From the NCBI RefSeq assembly GCF_003815915.1, contig NZ_CP033929.1, positions 930,001-994,000 of the forward strand: DNA of 64,000 nucleotides, given 5' to 3'. Numbering within the stretch: the first letter of the stretch is position 1; each line of letters opens with the position of its first letter. This DNA is from Chryseobacterium indoltheticum. Lineage in GTDB: Bacteria > Bacteroidota > Bacteroidia > Flavobacteriales > Weeksellaceae. The position numbers were made by a program, and so were the translations under genes. Shown piece after piece: positions 8,366 to 16,860 of this stretch. The notes under the pieces are model-generated. The model had not been told where the DNA came from and searched no databases. It saw only the letters and a list, made by a program, of their open reading frames with translations.

Positions 8366-8974
8366 TTATTGTTCGATTATTTTACAGATCACATGTTGAA
8401 TGTTACTTAATGCATCAATAATGTCATCTTTATGTTTAGTCTTTATTCTTGCTGAAATAATTGCAGTTTGCTGCGAATCAAAATTCAAAATCTTGGCATC
8501 AAATTTTGAAAGTAGGGTGAAAATTATATTCTGCTGATTGAATTGAAACTGAATTTCAATTTCAATTTCCAATTCTTTCGTAATAATATTGGCTTCTTCT
8601 AAGGTGATTTTCGCTGATTCTTTATAGGCTTTTACCAAACCTGAAACGCCTAGTTTTGTCCCACCATAATACCGAACGCTTATTACTAAAACATTGGTGA
8701 TTTCGTGAGCTAAAAGTTGATTGTAAATTGGTAAACCTGCACTTCCGGACGGCTCTCCGTCATCATTTGCACGGTAATTTTCACCATTTAATCCCATTCT
8801 GAAAGCATAGCAATGATGAGTTGCCTTCGGATGTTCAGTCCTTATTTTATCTAAAGCGCTTTTGAGTTCAGTTTCATTATTAACCGGAAAAGCAAAACCT
8901 ATGAATTTGCTTCCTTTTTCTTTAAGTAAGGTATTTTCTACAGGTTTTTCTATGGTTTTGTATTCGTGCAGCAT
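8366..8974 (-). CDS. yigZ: IMPACT/YigZ family protein
   Basis: This 202-residue cytoplasmic protein belongs to the YigZ/IMPACT family. The N-terminal UPF0029 domain shows KGSKFIGFAFPV, KATHHCYAFRMG, the DDGEPSGSAGLPI motif and VRYYGGTKLGVSGLVKAY. The C-terminal ferredoxin-like DUF1949 domain covers about residues 135-200. Eukaryotic IMPACT regulates translation through Gcn1/Gcn2; the bacterial role is unclear. It starts 11 bases after ribD stops, so it is probably its operon partner. Confidence 0.93.
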   Translation of the reverse strand: MLHEYKTIEKPVENTLLKEKGSKFIGFAFPVNNETELKSALDKIRTEHPKATHHCYAFRMGLNGENYRANDDGEPSGSAGLPIYNQLLAHEITNVLVISVRYYGGTKLGVSGLVKAYKESAKITLEEANIITKELEIEIEIQFQFNQQNIIFTLLSKFDAKILNFDSQQTAIISARIKTKHKDDIIDALSNIQHVICKIIEQ

Positions 8975-8985
8975 TTGTCGGCTTC

Positions 8986-10011
8986 TTAATGAGAATTCTT
9001 ATAAAATTCAATAATGTTGTCTCGAAAATCCCGGGTGTCGATGGGCGTTTTGTTAAATCTTGGAGCTTTCGTTCCGTTTTCTAAGACTAAATTTTTATTT
9101 TTAATAATAATCGTTTCATCCCATAAACCTGCATCAATAAACTGTTGTAACACCAAACTTCCGCCTTCCACGATGATGGATTGTATCTGAAGTTCGTGTA
9201 ATGTTTTCAACATATTTGCAATGAAATTTTCTCTTGAGGTTTTGATGAATTTTATATTTCCCTCGTCGCCTTCTTTTACAGAATTGAAAACCAAAGTTTC
9301 AGCCTCATTGCTGTAAACATTAAAATCTTTCGGAACTTTTAGATCAATATCAATCAGAATTCTGATAGGGTTTCTGCCTACAATTTCTCTTGTGGTGAGA
9401 CTCGGGTTGTCTCTTAAAGCAGTCATCGTTCCAATCAAAATAGAATGCTCGTTGCTTCTTAATTGATGTACAAACTGTTTGGTCAGTGCATTGCTGATTT
9501 GGGTAGGTTTAAAATCTTTGTCCATAAAACGGTCGCCAGATTCTGCCCATTTTAAGATGATAAAAGGTCTTCTTCTTTCGTGATACGTGAAAAATCTTTT
9601 ATTCAGCTCAATGCATTCTTTTTCCAAAACCCCGGAAACAACCTCAATTCCTGCCTCCTGGATTATTTTCTTGCCTTTTCCGTTTACTTTATCGTGAGAG
9701 TCCATCGCGCCGATAACAACTTTTTTAAAACCCAGTTCAACAATTTTTAAAGCACAAGGCGGCGTTTTCCCGAAATGTGCACAAGGTTCCAAAGAAACAT
9801 AAATAGTAGATTCAGGAATCAGGCTTTTGTCTGCAACCGAATTTACAGCGTTGATCTCCGCATGATTTTCACCTGCTTTATGATGATAACCTTCACCGAT
9901 TATTTTATCGTTGTGAACAATCACACTTCCCACCAATGGATTTGGGTAAGTGTTTCCGATGGCTTTTTGAGCGAGCTCAATGCATCTTTTGATGTAAAAT
10001 TCTTCTTGCAT
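8986..10011 (-). CDS. ribD: Bifunctional riboflavin deaminase-reductase RibD
   Basis: This enzyme performs the second and third steps of riboflavin synthesis: deamination of the pyrimidine ring, then NADPH reduction of the ribosyl side chain. The N-terminal deaminase domain (about residues 1-145) has the zinc motif HAEINAV and PCAHFGKTPPC. The C-terminal reductase domain (about 150-340) has ILKWAESGDRF, SILIGTMTALRDNPSLTTR and IIVEGGSLVLQQFI. At 341 residues it is of usual length for the fused form. It lies just upstream of yigZ on the same strand; no other rib gene is near, so the pathway is scattered. Confidence 0.96.
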   Translation of the reverse strand: MQEEFYIKRCIELAQKAIGNTYPNPLVGSVIVHNDKIIGEGYHHKAGENHAEINAVNSVADKSLIPESTIYVSLEPCAHFGKTPPCALKIVELGFKKVVIGAMDSHDKVNGKGKKIIQEAGIEVVSGVLEKECIELNKRFFTYHERRRPFIILKWAESGDRFMDKDFKPTQISNALTKQFVHQLRSNEHSILIGTMTALRDNPSLTTREIVGRNPIRILIDIDLKVPKDFNVYSNEAETLVFNSVKEGDEGNIKFIKTSRENFIANMLKTLHELQIQSIIVEGGSLVLQQFIDAGLWDETIIIKNKNLVLENGTKAPRFNKTPIDTRDFRDNIIEFYKNSH

Positions 10012-10072
10012 TTAGATAAAAAAAGCGAATACAAATTTCTTTGTTTCGCTCTATATTTTACTTTAATTTTAA

Positions 10073-11872
10073 TTATTCTCCAGCGATAATACTGTGAAGA
10101 TTCTGCTTTAAAGTCTCAAGATGAGCTTTTTTGTCATCAATCGTATTGTAAGTATCTCGTAAAAGTGGATTGTCTTTCGAAGGATTTTTGAAGAAAGAAA
10201 GATTATTTTCAAGTTTTACTATTTCTGCTTCAAGATCTGAAATCTGGTTCTTTATTTTTCTTGCTTTGTCTGTTAATTGGTTTTCAGATAAACCTTCTTC
10301 TTTTAATTCAAGCTCGTTGATTTTGTTAAGCTTAAGTTTTTCTCTTAGAGTTTTATTAAACTCCGAGTTAATCGCCATTTTATCTCTCGGGACTTTTCCA
10401 ATATTATTCCAAGAAGTTTTAATTGCTTCTATTTTTTCGATGCTTCCTTCATCGTTTGAGATGGTTTTCAACTCTTCAAGAATATCTTTTTTAAGCTTAT
10501 AGTTTTCTTTCCAGTTATCGGTAGAAGCGCTGCTTTTTTCTCTGTAATTATTAAAGAATGTATTGCATGCATCACGAAATTCGTCCCAGATTTTATTGGT
10601 CATGCTTTTTGGTACGTGACCTATTTTCTTCCAGTCTTCCTGAAGTTTTTTGAATAATGCCACAGCAAGATCCCAATCTTCAGAAAGCATATTGTCTTTT
10701 GCAGTCTGAATCAGCTTCATTTTCTCATCAAGATTCTGCTGTTGAGAACCTTTCAAAGACTTATAATAATTATTTTTTGTCGTGTTAAATCCTCTTAAGG
10801 TAGATTTGAAATCATTCCAATTGTTGTTGGATAATTTTCTAGGAACGCTGCCTGTTTTCAAAAACTCTGAACGTAATTCTTCAACTCTTTTGATGGAGTT
10901 TTGCCAATATGTATGATTAGGATTGTCTTTTGGCTCAGAAAGTTTCTTGATTTCAGCAATGATCTCATTTTTCTTCTCAAGATTGGCATTCTGCTCTGTT
11001 TCAATAGATGCAGAGAGTTCAGTCTTTCTCTCGTGAATTTTATTTGAAATTTCTTTGAATTCTTCCCATGTCTTTTCACGGAATTCTTCAGAAACCGGTT
11101 CTGCTTCTTCTTTCCAAAGCTTGTGAAGATATTGAAGTTCGTTTAAAGCTTTTTGTACAACCGGCTCATTTTCCAGCTCTTTTGCTCTCGCAATAATGTG
11201 CTGTCTTTTTTCTAAGTTGTGGCTGTATTCCTGCTCAAGAAATTCTTTATTTAGATCCAACATCTGATAAAACTGATTCAAATGATGGAAATAGTTGTTG
11301 TTTAAAATTTTAAATTCAGATTTTGCAACCTGACCAGAATTTGACCATTCTTCCTTGATCTCTCTGATTGATTTGAAAAGATTTACTCCGGGCTCAGAAT
11401 TAGTATAAAGATTTTTAAGTCTTTCTATAATACTTTGGCGGTGATCTAGATTTTTTTTCTGTTCTTCTTCCTGATTTTTCTGGAAATTGTCATGTTTTTC
11501 TCTGAAAATATGAATCAACCCGGAAAGTTTAGATTGAGAAGGATGTTCGTAGCTGAAGTTTTCGATTGCATTTCCGGCATCGGTGTATTCATGCTTTTTA
11601 TCTTCAATCTCGTCGTGAATCGAATGATTTGCTTTTTCTTTTAATGCATTAAATTCTCGGTATCGTTCACCTGCATTATTAGAATTGATGATTTTTTCCA
11701 TTTCCTTCAGGGTATCCGCAAGAGACAGGTCAGCAAGAGAATCGTGTTGAGAAGCATCAGGATCTTCATCGTGATGGTTTTCTTCAGCATTCTGAGTGTT
11801 TTCAACTGTTTCCTGAAGTTCTGTAGAAGGTTTTTGTTCTTCGTTTTCAGAAAGATTATTTTCTGTTGTCAT
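10073..11872 (-). CDS. DUF349 domain-containing protein
   Basis: This 599-residue, highly charged, almost wholly helical cytoplasmic protein begins with an acidic low-complexity region (residues 1-60). It then repeats a unit of about 70-75 residues with a tryptophan-rich pattern (LKEEWSNSGQV, LHKLWKEEAEP, LQEDWKKIGHVPK, IKTSWNNIGKVPR), which is the DUF349 helical repeat. At least five units are visible from about residue 130 to 520, and a coiled coil follows at 530-595. The function is unknown. The gene follows aroE by 75 bases on the same strand and may be co-transcribed with it. Confidence 0.9.
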   Translation of the reverse strand: MTTENNLSENEEQKPSTELQETVENTQNAEENHHDEDPDASQHDSLADLSLADTLKEMEKIINSNNAGERYREFNALKEKANHSIHDEIEDKKHEYTDAGNAIENFSYEHPSQSKLSGLIHIFREKHDNFQKNQEEEQKKNLDHRQSIIERLKNLYTNSEPGVNLFKSIREIKEEWSNSGQVAKSEFKILNNNYFHHLNQFYQMLDLNKEFLEQEYSHNLEKRQHIIARAKELENEPVVQKALNELQYLHKLWKEEAEPVSEEFREKTWEEFKEISNKIHERKTELSASIETEQNANLEKKNEIIAEIKKLSEPKDNPNHTYWQNSIKRVEELRSEFLKTGSVPRKLSNNNWNDFKSTLRGFNTTKNNYYKSLKGSQQQNLDEKMKLIQTAKDNMLSEDWDLAVALFKKLQEDWKKIGHVPKSMTNKIWDEFRDACNTFFNNYREKSSASTDNWKENYKLKKDILEELKTISNDEGSIEKIEAIKTSWNNIGKVPRDKMAINSEFNKTLREKLKLNKINELELKEEGLSENQLTDKARKIKNQISDLEAEIVKLENNLSFFKNPSKDNPLLRDTYNTIDDKKAHLETLKQNLHSIIAGE

Positions 11873-11947
11873 AGCAAATCTTTTATGAATAATGGCGTTA
11901 ATTTCTTAAAGCGAGCTAATATAAGCCAATTAAGTTACTAATTTATG

Positions 11948-12685
11948 TTATTTTTTTTTAAACGACCAAATTTCCCAGGCTTTTTCTGCCTGTTGTTCCA
12001 GCATATAATATCCGTTAACTGTTTTGGCTCCGTTTTGTGATGCGTTTAAAATAAATTTGCTATACTCGGGATTGTAGATAAGATCAATCACCAGATGTTG
12101 ATTTGTAAGAGCTTCAAAAGGAAAATCAAGGCAATCTTCAGTATTTGGGAAAGTTCCCACCGGAGTGCATTGGATGATCAATTTATTTTTTGAAACTATT
12201 TCTGAATCTAGGTTTTCAAAATTAATTTCTGATTTTCTCGAAATCGTCTGATACGGAATCTGATGTTTGTCTAAAACGTATTGCACTGCTTTTGCAGCAC
12301 CACCATTTCCTAAAACCAATGCCGATTCATGATGTGCCTTTTTGTGTGCAACGAGCGTTTTCTCGAAACCGAAAGCGTCTGTATTGTAACCGGTTTTCTT
12401 TCCATTTTCAATTAAAACACAGTTTACAGCGCCCATTTTTTGAGCTTCATCGCTCAATGCATCCAGATAATCTATAACTTTTTCTTTATAAGGAATCGTT
12501 ACATTAAAGCCCAAAAGATTAGGTTTTAAAAGGAGTTCCTCAATTTCATTGATTTCCTGTAAGTCGAAAATTTCGTATGAAAAATCGGTGAGTTTTTTCT
12601 TTTTAAATTTATCTTCAAAATATTTTTTTGAAAAAGAGTAGGAGATGTTTTTTCCGATCAGTCCTAATTTGTTGCTGGAATCCAT
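11948..12685 (-). CDS. aroE: Shikimate dehydrogenase
   Basis: AroE reduces 3-dehydroshikimate to shikimate with NADPH in aromatic amino acid synthesis. Residue evidence in order: the substrate-binding serine segment ISYSFSKKYF, NVTIPYKEKVI with the catalytic Lys, GAVNCVL, YNTDAFGF with the catalytic Asp, the nucleotide loop VLGNGGAAKAV, LIYNPEYSKF and the C-terminal GYYMLEQQAEKAW. At 245 residues it is slightly short but complete. It is separated from the upstream endonuclease gene by a strong terminator, so it probably has its own promoter. Confidence 0.95.
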   Translation of the reverse strand: MDSSNKLGLIGKNISYSFSKKYFEDKFKKKKLTDFSYEIFDLQEINEIEELLLKPNLLGFNVTIPYKEKVIDYLDALSDEAQKMGAVNCVLIENGKKTGYNTDAFGFEKTLVAHKKAHHESALVLGNGGAAKAVQYVLDKHQIPYQTISRKSEINFENLDSEIVSKNKLIIQCTPVGTFPNTEDCLDFPFEALTNQHLVIDLIYNPEYSKFILNASQNGAKTVNGYYMLEQQAEKAWEIWSFKKK

Positions 12686-12696
12686 ACTTCAAAAAT

Positions 12697-12724
12697 AAAA
12701 AAAAGACCGATAAAAATCGGTCTT
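12697..12724 (-). terminator. Terminator of the endonuclease I gene
   Basis: On the minus strand AAGACCGAT pairs with ATCGGTCTT around a T-rich loop and is followed by a run of T residues. It lies between the endonuclease stop and the aroE start. Confidence 0.85.
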
Positions 12725-12747
12725 TCGTAGTGAAAATATTTGTTGTC

Positions 12748-14541
12748 TTACTCTACAATGAATTTTGTAGTGTTGTGGTCTGTTTTCAAGATATAAACTC
12801 CTTTAGTTAATCCGTGAAGATCGATTTTATTTGAGTTTTTGAAAGGATTTGCAATGTTTTTAATCAATTTTCCTGAAAGATCATAGATGTCAGCTTTCAA
12901 AACTTTGTTCAGGTTTTCACCTTTTACAAATAGTTCATGGTTTTTAACCGGATTTGGATAAATACCGAAGGCTTTTTCTTTTGAATTTTCAACAGTTGAT
13001 AAAGAAGCTGCGCAAGTCCAAGTAAGATCATCAATTGCTACTCTTGGTCCATTAGTGGCTGTAATCGGGTTTGTAATTTTAATAATAATATTCCCGCTCA
13101 CATTGATATTGCTAATTGTAGTTGTTGTAACTGCATTAGCTGTCGCAGTGTAAGGAATTGTGCCTACCTGAACTCCATTGATTTCTAGATTTAAATTACC
13201 AGGCCCTGTTCCGTATTTCAGAGAAGTTTTAATTGTTAAGTCTTGCATTCCTCCCGATATAGTAGAGCTGGTTAAGTTACCGATTCTTAGCGTTATTGCT
13301 TTTCCATTAATGGTTTCATCTACTCTTGCATCTGTTGCTGTCCAGGTAATATTGTTATTTGTCCAGGTTCTTGTAGCATATCCGTTTCCTGTTCCCGTAA
13401 TATTTTCGAAATCTTCAGTTCCACAAGTTCCTGTTCCGCCACCTGATCCCGCAAGTGTGGTTTCAGTAGCTGTATTGCTTTGTGTAGATGAATTTCCTGC
13501 CCCATCTTTAGCTATAACATGGAAGTTGTACGTTGTTGAAGAGGTTAAGCCCTGAACCGTTGTAGATGTTCCTGAAACTGTTGCTTTTAAAACATTATTA
13601 GCATAAACGTCGTATCCTATAACTCCTACATTGTCTGTAGATGCACTCCAGCTCAATGCGACAGTGCTTGAAGTAGGGTTGTTTGCTATTAAGTTTGTCG
13701 GAGTTGTCGGAGCTTGTGTATCTGTATTCGGTGTTCCCCAAACCAAATTCACATAATTAGGATTGTCAATGTAAGGATTTCTGTTTCCCTGATAAGTGTA
13801 TGAAGCATTGTTTCTTCCTATTTCTGCCGGCGAAACAGGATCTAAATTGTGCCACGCCAAAAGCTGATTAAGTTCCCAGGTTTGTAATCCCGGATAAGTA
13901 GAATTACCAAGCATATTTCCTGAGCTGAACGTAGAAAGCTGGTTTTCATATCTTGTCACGAAATAAAATATCATTCTTGCTACATCACCTTTGAATTCAT
14001 CGATTGGCTCGAAAACCGTTCCTCCATATCCTGCTGAAACAGAGTTGCCTAATTTTGATTGGTTTAAAGATGTGAATGTTGCTGTTCCTACTTTTCCAAA
14101 AGGATAATTTGAGCGCATTCCATTCACTTTTCCATCTGTTGCTCTGATAAAATGAATGTCATTTTTCATTGGAGAAGCCTCATTAAAAAGACTTTGTGGA
14201 ACAATATGCTCTCTGTTGTAGCAGTCTCCTTCATTACCATAGCTTCCACATTGATTGGTACTATAAGTAAAATTATAAGGATCTGCAGCAGCTGGTCTTT
14301 CAGAATAAATATCTAAAATAGTACCATCATTTTCATAATAATAATCTCTGTCAGTAGTTTGATAACCAGTCCAAAGTCCACCATAACCGTGATCTTGATG
14401 TCCGTTTGTGATAATGTCTTTTAACTGTGTTTTGAGTGTGGCACCCGTTCCGGTGGCTGTACTGTAATAATTAGCAGGAGCCTGAGCTAGAGCACTGATC
14501 GCAATCAGACTCAGCAAGTAAGAGTATAAAATTCGTCTCAT
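12748..14541 (-). CDS. Secreted endonuclease I (EndA/NucM) with FN3 and T9SS sorting domain
   Basis: This is a predicted extracellular nuclease. The 597-residue precursor starts at MRRILYSYLL; an upstream in-frame ATG at 14562 overlaps the likely promoter. Order: signal peptide ending ALAQA, endonuclease I domain (about 20-265) with the metal-site motif CYNREHIVPQSLF and DIHFIRATDGKVNGMRSNYP, a fibronectin type III domain (about 280-365), a beta-sandwich region (about 375-515), and a C-terminal type IX sorting domain beginning GIYPNPVKN and ending GVYILKTDHNTTKFIVE. The sorting domain implies export through the Por/T9SS machinery. It is probably a nutritional or biofilm DNA/RNA scavenger. Confidence 0.92.
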   Translation of the reverse strand: MRRILYSYLLSLIAISALAQAPANYYSTATGTGATLKTQLKDIITNGHQDHGYGGLWTGYQTTDRDYYYENDGTILDIYSERPAAADPYNFTYSTNQCGSYGNEGDCYNREHIVPQSLFNEASPMKNDIHFIRATDGKVNGMRSNYPFGKVGTATFTSLNQSKLGNSVSAGYGGTVFEPIDEFKGDVARMIFYFVTRYENQLSTFSSGNMLGNSTYPGLQTWELNQLLAWHNLDPVSPAEIGRNNASYTYQGNRNPYIDNPNYVNLVWGTPNTDTQAPTTPTNLIANNPTSSTVALSWSASTDNVGVIGYDVYANNVLKATVSGTSTTVQGLTSSTTYNFHVIAKDGAGNSSTQSNTATETTLAGSGGGTGTCGTEDFENITGTGNGYATRTWTNNNITWTATDARVDETINGKAITLRIGNLTSSTISGGMQDLTIKTSLKYGTGPGNLNLEINGVQVGTIPYTATANAVTTTTISNINVSGNIIIKITNPITATNGPRVAIDDLTWTCAASLSTVENSKEKAFGIYPNPVKNHELFVKGENLNKVLKADIYDLSGKLIKNIANPFKNSNKIDLHGLTKGVYILKTDHNTTKFIVE

Positions 14542-14559
14542 TTTTTCTAAATTGGGAGG

Positions 14560-14567
14560 CAAATTTA
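14560..14567 (-). promoter_or_regulatory. Probable -7 element of the endonuclease gene
   Basis: The minus strand reads TAAATTTG, matching TAnnTTTG, 19 bases before the chosen ATG. This supports the start at 14541 over 14562. Confidence 0.5.
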
Positions 14568-14590
14568 CGAATAACTAGAAATTTAAAATA

Positions 14591-15796
14591 TTAATTTTTA
14601 GTAATATAGTCTTTGCTGATTTTAGAAAAGAACCAAGAAATAGTGATGCCAAAGATTGAGGCAATAGCTGCAACGATTAAATAATTTTCACCTACAATTT
14701 TTACAGGAAAAGGTAAATCTTCTACTGCTTTAAATAATTCGGTGTAGATCTGGAAATAGCATAAAGCTGTGCCTAAAATAAGACCTGATATTACGCCTAA
14801 AATAACAATTAAAATCCCGGTGTAGAAATAGGTCATCCTAAGATGAGATAAAGGAAAACCTAAAGAAATAAGAGATTTTGCCTGTTGCTTTTTATCAAGT
14901 TGTAAAATAATAATTGCGCCTGCTAAATTAAATGTTGTAATGAAGATAACCAAAGCGAAAATTAGGTAAATAAACAGTTTTTCGGTATTAATCATTTTCC
15001 AGAAAGCTGCATTTTCTTCCTGTTTGGTTTTAATTTCGACGTCTTTTCCTAAAGCTTTAAGCAGGTTTTGTTTTACAGAATCTATATTTTCAGGATTTTT
15101 AAGCTTAATAACAATTTGATATGCTGAATTTTTTGGAAGATTTAATAATTCTTCAGCCAGTTCTACCGGCGCAATAATGTAATTGTTGAGCTGCTCGTTC
15201 CCGGGGAAAACACCACTAATGATAATTTCTTTTTTATTATAAATGTCTTCTTCCTTATTGATAATTCCTGTTCCGGGTTTAGGCATGAAAAGCGTTGAGA
15301 AATCGGTGTTTGAGTCTACAGGAATTCCTAATCTGTTCTGAAGCGAACGCTCCATGATTACTTCATTGCTGTATTCAAATGAAGGATAGCTTCCGTAAAA
15401 AATATTTTTATCAATCGGGTTTACCTTTGTATAAGCTGAATCTACCCCGCGAAGATAGGCAACATCGCCTTTTCCGTTGTAATTGATGTATGTTTTTTCT
15501 TCTATTACCCTCGAAAAGCTCGAAATATCTTTGTTGTTCTTTAAAACGGAATTTATTTTCTGTAGATTTTTAATGGTTTTTCCGGATGTGCTTTTTATCG
15601 TTAAGTCAGCATGAAGATTGGAAATTAAAGTTTTGTTGAAATCTTCAAGGCCCGAAAAAACAGAAATAATGACAAACATTGCAGCTACAGCAACACTCAT
15701 CGCCACAGCGGCAAGCCAGGTAATAAACGTTACGGCAGTGCTTCCTTTTTTAGATAAAAGGTAGCGTGATGCAATGTAAAATGCAATGTTTTTCAA
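14591..15796 (-). CDS. ABC transporter permease, LolE/FtsX family
   Basis: This inner-membrane permease of the MacB/LolCE class has 401 residues, one N-terminal membrane helix (about 22-48), a large periplasmic domain (about 50-265) and three C-terminal helices (about 270-295, 320-345 and 370-395). The N-terminus FYIASRYLLSKKGSTAVTFI is typical of LolC/LolE proteins that lift lipoproteins from the inner membrane. The partner ATPase is not adjacent. It starts 6 bases after rbfA stops, so the two are co-transcribed. The lipoprotein-release role is inferred from the family only. Confidence 0.88.
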   Translation of the reverse strand: MKNIAFYIASRYLLSKKGSTAVTFITWLAAVAMSVAVAAMFVIISVFSGLEDFNKTLISNLHADLTIKSTSGKTIKNLQKINSVLKNNKDISSFSRVIEEKTYINYNGKGDVAYLRGVDSAYTKVNPIDKNIFYGSYPSFEYSNEVIMERSLQNRLGIPVDSNTDFSTLFMPKPGTGIINKEEDIYNKKEIIISGVFPGNEQLNNYIIAPVELAEELLNLPKNSAYQIVIKLKNPENIDSVKQNLLKALGKDVEIKTKQEENAAFWKMINTEKLFIYLIFALVIFITTFNLAGAIIILQLDKKQQAKSLISLGFPLSHLRMTYFYTGILIVILGVISGLILGTALCYFQIYTELFKAVEDLPFPVKIVGENYLIVAAIASIFGITISWFFSKISKDYITKN

Positions 15797-15802
15797 TGTT
15801 TT

Positions 15803-16162
15803 TTATAAAACAGGGTTATCGCCTTCGCCTCGAAGCTCTCTTTCGATTTTCTCTACATCATCAAGTGTCGTATCAAGATAGAAGCTCAACTGTGGAATAA
15901 TACGAACCTGTTTTGCCATTTTCTGACCGATAAAGTTTCTGTATTGTGCCTTGTTTTCTTCTATTTCTTTCATAATTGTAGAACGAAATTCCTGCGGGAA
16001 AATACTTAAATAGATTTTTGCAATTCCCAAGTCGGGTGTTACTTTAACGTCGGAAACGGAAACCAGAAAATTCTGTTTGCTTTCTGATGCCTGTTTACGG
16101 AAAAGTTCTGCGAAATCTTCCTGTATAATCTGTGCTACTTTTCTTTGTCTGTTGCTTTCCAT
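15803..16162 (-). CDS. rbfA: Ribosome-binding factor A
   Basis: RbfA is a small KH-like protein that binds the 30S subunit and helps mature the 5' end of 16S rRNA. The 119-residue protein shows ESNRQRKVAQIIQEDFAELF at the start, VKVTPDLGIAKIYLSIFP in the middle and RIIPQLSFYLDTTLDDVEKI near the end, all characteristic. It leads a two-gene unit with the LolE-type permease and has a -7 element right upstream. It is divergent from the epimerase gene. Confidence 0.95.
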   Translation of the reverse strand: MESNRQRKVAQIIQEDFAELFRKQASESKQNFLVSVSDVKVTPDLGIAKIYLSIFPQEFRSTIMKEIEENKAQYRNFIGQKMAKQVRIIPQLSFYLDTTLDDVEKIERELRGEGDNPVL

Positions 16163-16170
16163 AATTTATG

Positions 16171-16178
16171 CAAATTTA
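16171..16178 (-). promoter_or_regulatory. Probable -7 element of rbfA
   Basis: The minus strand reads TAAATTTG, nine bases upstream of the ATG. A transcript from here would have almost no leader, so this is either a near-leaderless start or a chance match. Confidence 0.35.
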
Positions 16179-16241
16179 GTACTTTTGTTTGAATTGCTAT
16201 TTGAAAATTGAATAGCAGTCAAAAAAATATAGTTTAGATTT

Positions 16242-16640
16242 ATGAAATTAGAGCATATCGGTATTGCAGTGAAATCTTTAGGGATCTCTGATGATCTTTT
16301 TAAAAAACTTTTAGGAAAAGAATCTTACAAGAAAGAGACCGTAGAAAGAGAAGGCGTAGTGACTTCATTTTACGAAACAGGTGAAAGTAAAATTGAACTT
16401 TTGGAAGCCAGTAATCCTGAAAGTCCGATCTCTAAATTCATTGATAAAAAAGGAGAAGGTATTCATCATTTGGCATTTGGCGTAGAAAATATACAGAATG
16501 AAGTAGAAAGATTAAAAAAAGAAGGATTTCAGTTTATCTCTGAAGAGCCTAAAGAAGGTGCTGATAATAAATTAGTTGTGTTCCTGCACCCGAAATCAAC
16601 CAATGGAGTCTTGGTAGAACTTTGTCAAGAAAAGCCATAA
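16242..16640 (+). CDS. mce: Methylmalonyl-CoA epimerase
   Basis: This enzyme interconverts the R and S epimers of methylmalonyl-CoA in propionate/succinate metabolism. The 132-residue glyoxalase-fold protein has the expected metal ligands: His in KLEHIGIAV, His in GIHHLAFGV and Glu in GVLVELCQEKP. Length and ligand spacing fit the family. It is a single gene between a divergent promoter region and the tRNA. Confidence 0.94.
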   Translation: MKLEHIGIAVKSLGISDDLFKKLLGKESYKKETVEREGVVTSFYETGESKIELLEASNPESPISKFIDKKGEGIHHLAFGVENIQNEVERLKKEGFQFISEEPKEGADNKLVVFLHPKSTNGVLVELCQEKP

Positions 16641-16645
16641 AAAAT

Positions 16646-16675
16646 TTTGTAGTGAAAGAAATTTTACTATTTTTG
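16646..16675 (+). promoter_or_regulatory. Promoter of the CAU tRNA gene
   Basis: TTTG at 16646-16649, an 18-base spacer, then TATTTTTG at 16668-16675 form a near-perfect Bacteroidota promoter. Transcription would begin about 20 bases before the mature tRNA end. Confidence 0.8.
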
Positions 16676-16702
16676 CAAACACAAAATTTAACCAAATTTT
16701 GA

Positions 16703-16776
16703 GGTCCTATAGCTCAGTTGGTTAGAGCACCTGACTCATAATCAGGTGGTCCCTGGTTCGAGCCCAGGTGGGACCA
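16703..16776 (+). tRNA. tRNA with CAU anticodon (elongator Met or Ile2)
   Basis: This is a 74-base cloverleaf. The acceptor GGTCCTA pairs with TGGGACC. The anticodon stem CCTGA/TCAGG encloses the loop CTCATAA with anticodon CAT, and the T arm contains GGTTCGAGCC. The discriminator base is A and CCA is not encoded. A CAU anticodon can be elongator methionine or isoleucine-2 (modified to lysidine). The sequence alone does not settle which, so I leave both open. It has its own promoter and is closed by a hairpin terminator. Confidence 0.95.
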
Positions 16777-16780
16777 CAGA

Positions 16781-16808
16781 ACACTTACTGTTACAGTAAG
16801 TGTTTTTT
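16781..16808 (+). terminator. Terminator after the tRNA
   Basis: ACACTTACTG pairs perfectly with CAGTAAGTGT around a TTA loop and is followed by a T run. Confidence 0.9.
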
Positions 16809-16860
16809 ATTTCTAATCAATATTTTTTATTCCCTAACTTTACTCTTTCAAAAAATCATT

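Noticed and set aside
13178..13555. 125-codon plus-strand frame opposite the endonuclease gene
   Set aside because: It is a mirror of the FN3 and beta-sandwich coding region. Composition follows the real gene on the other strand and no family pattern is seen.
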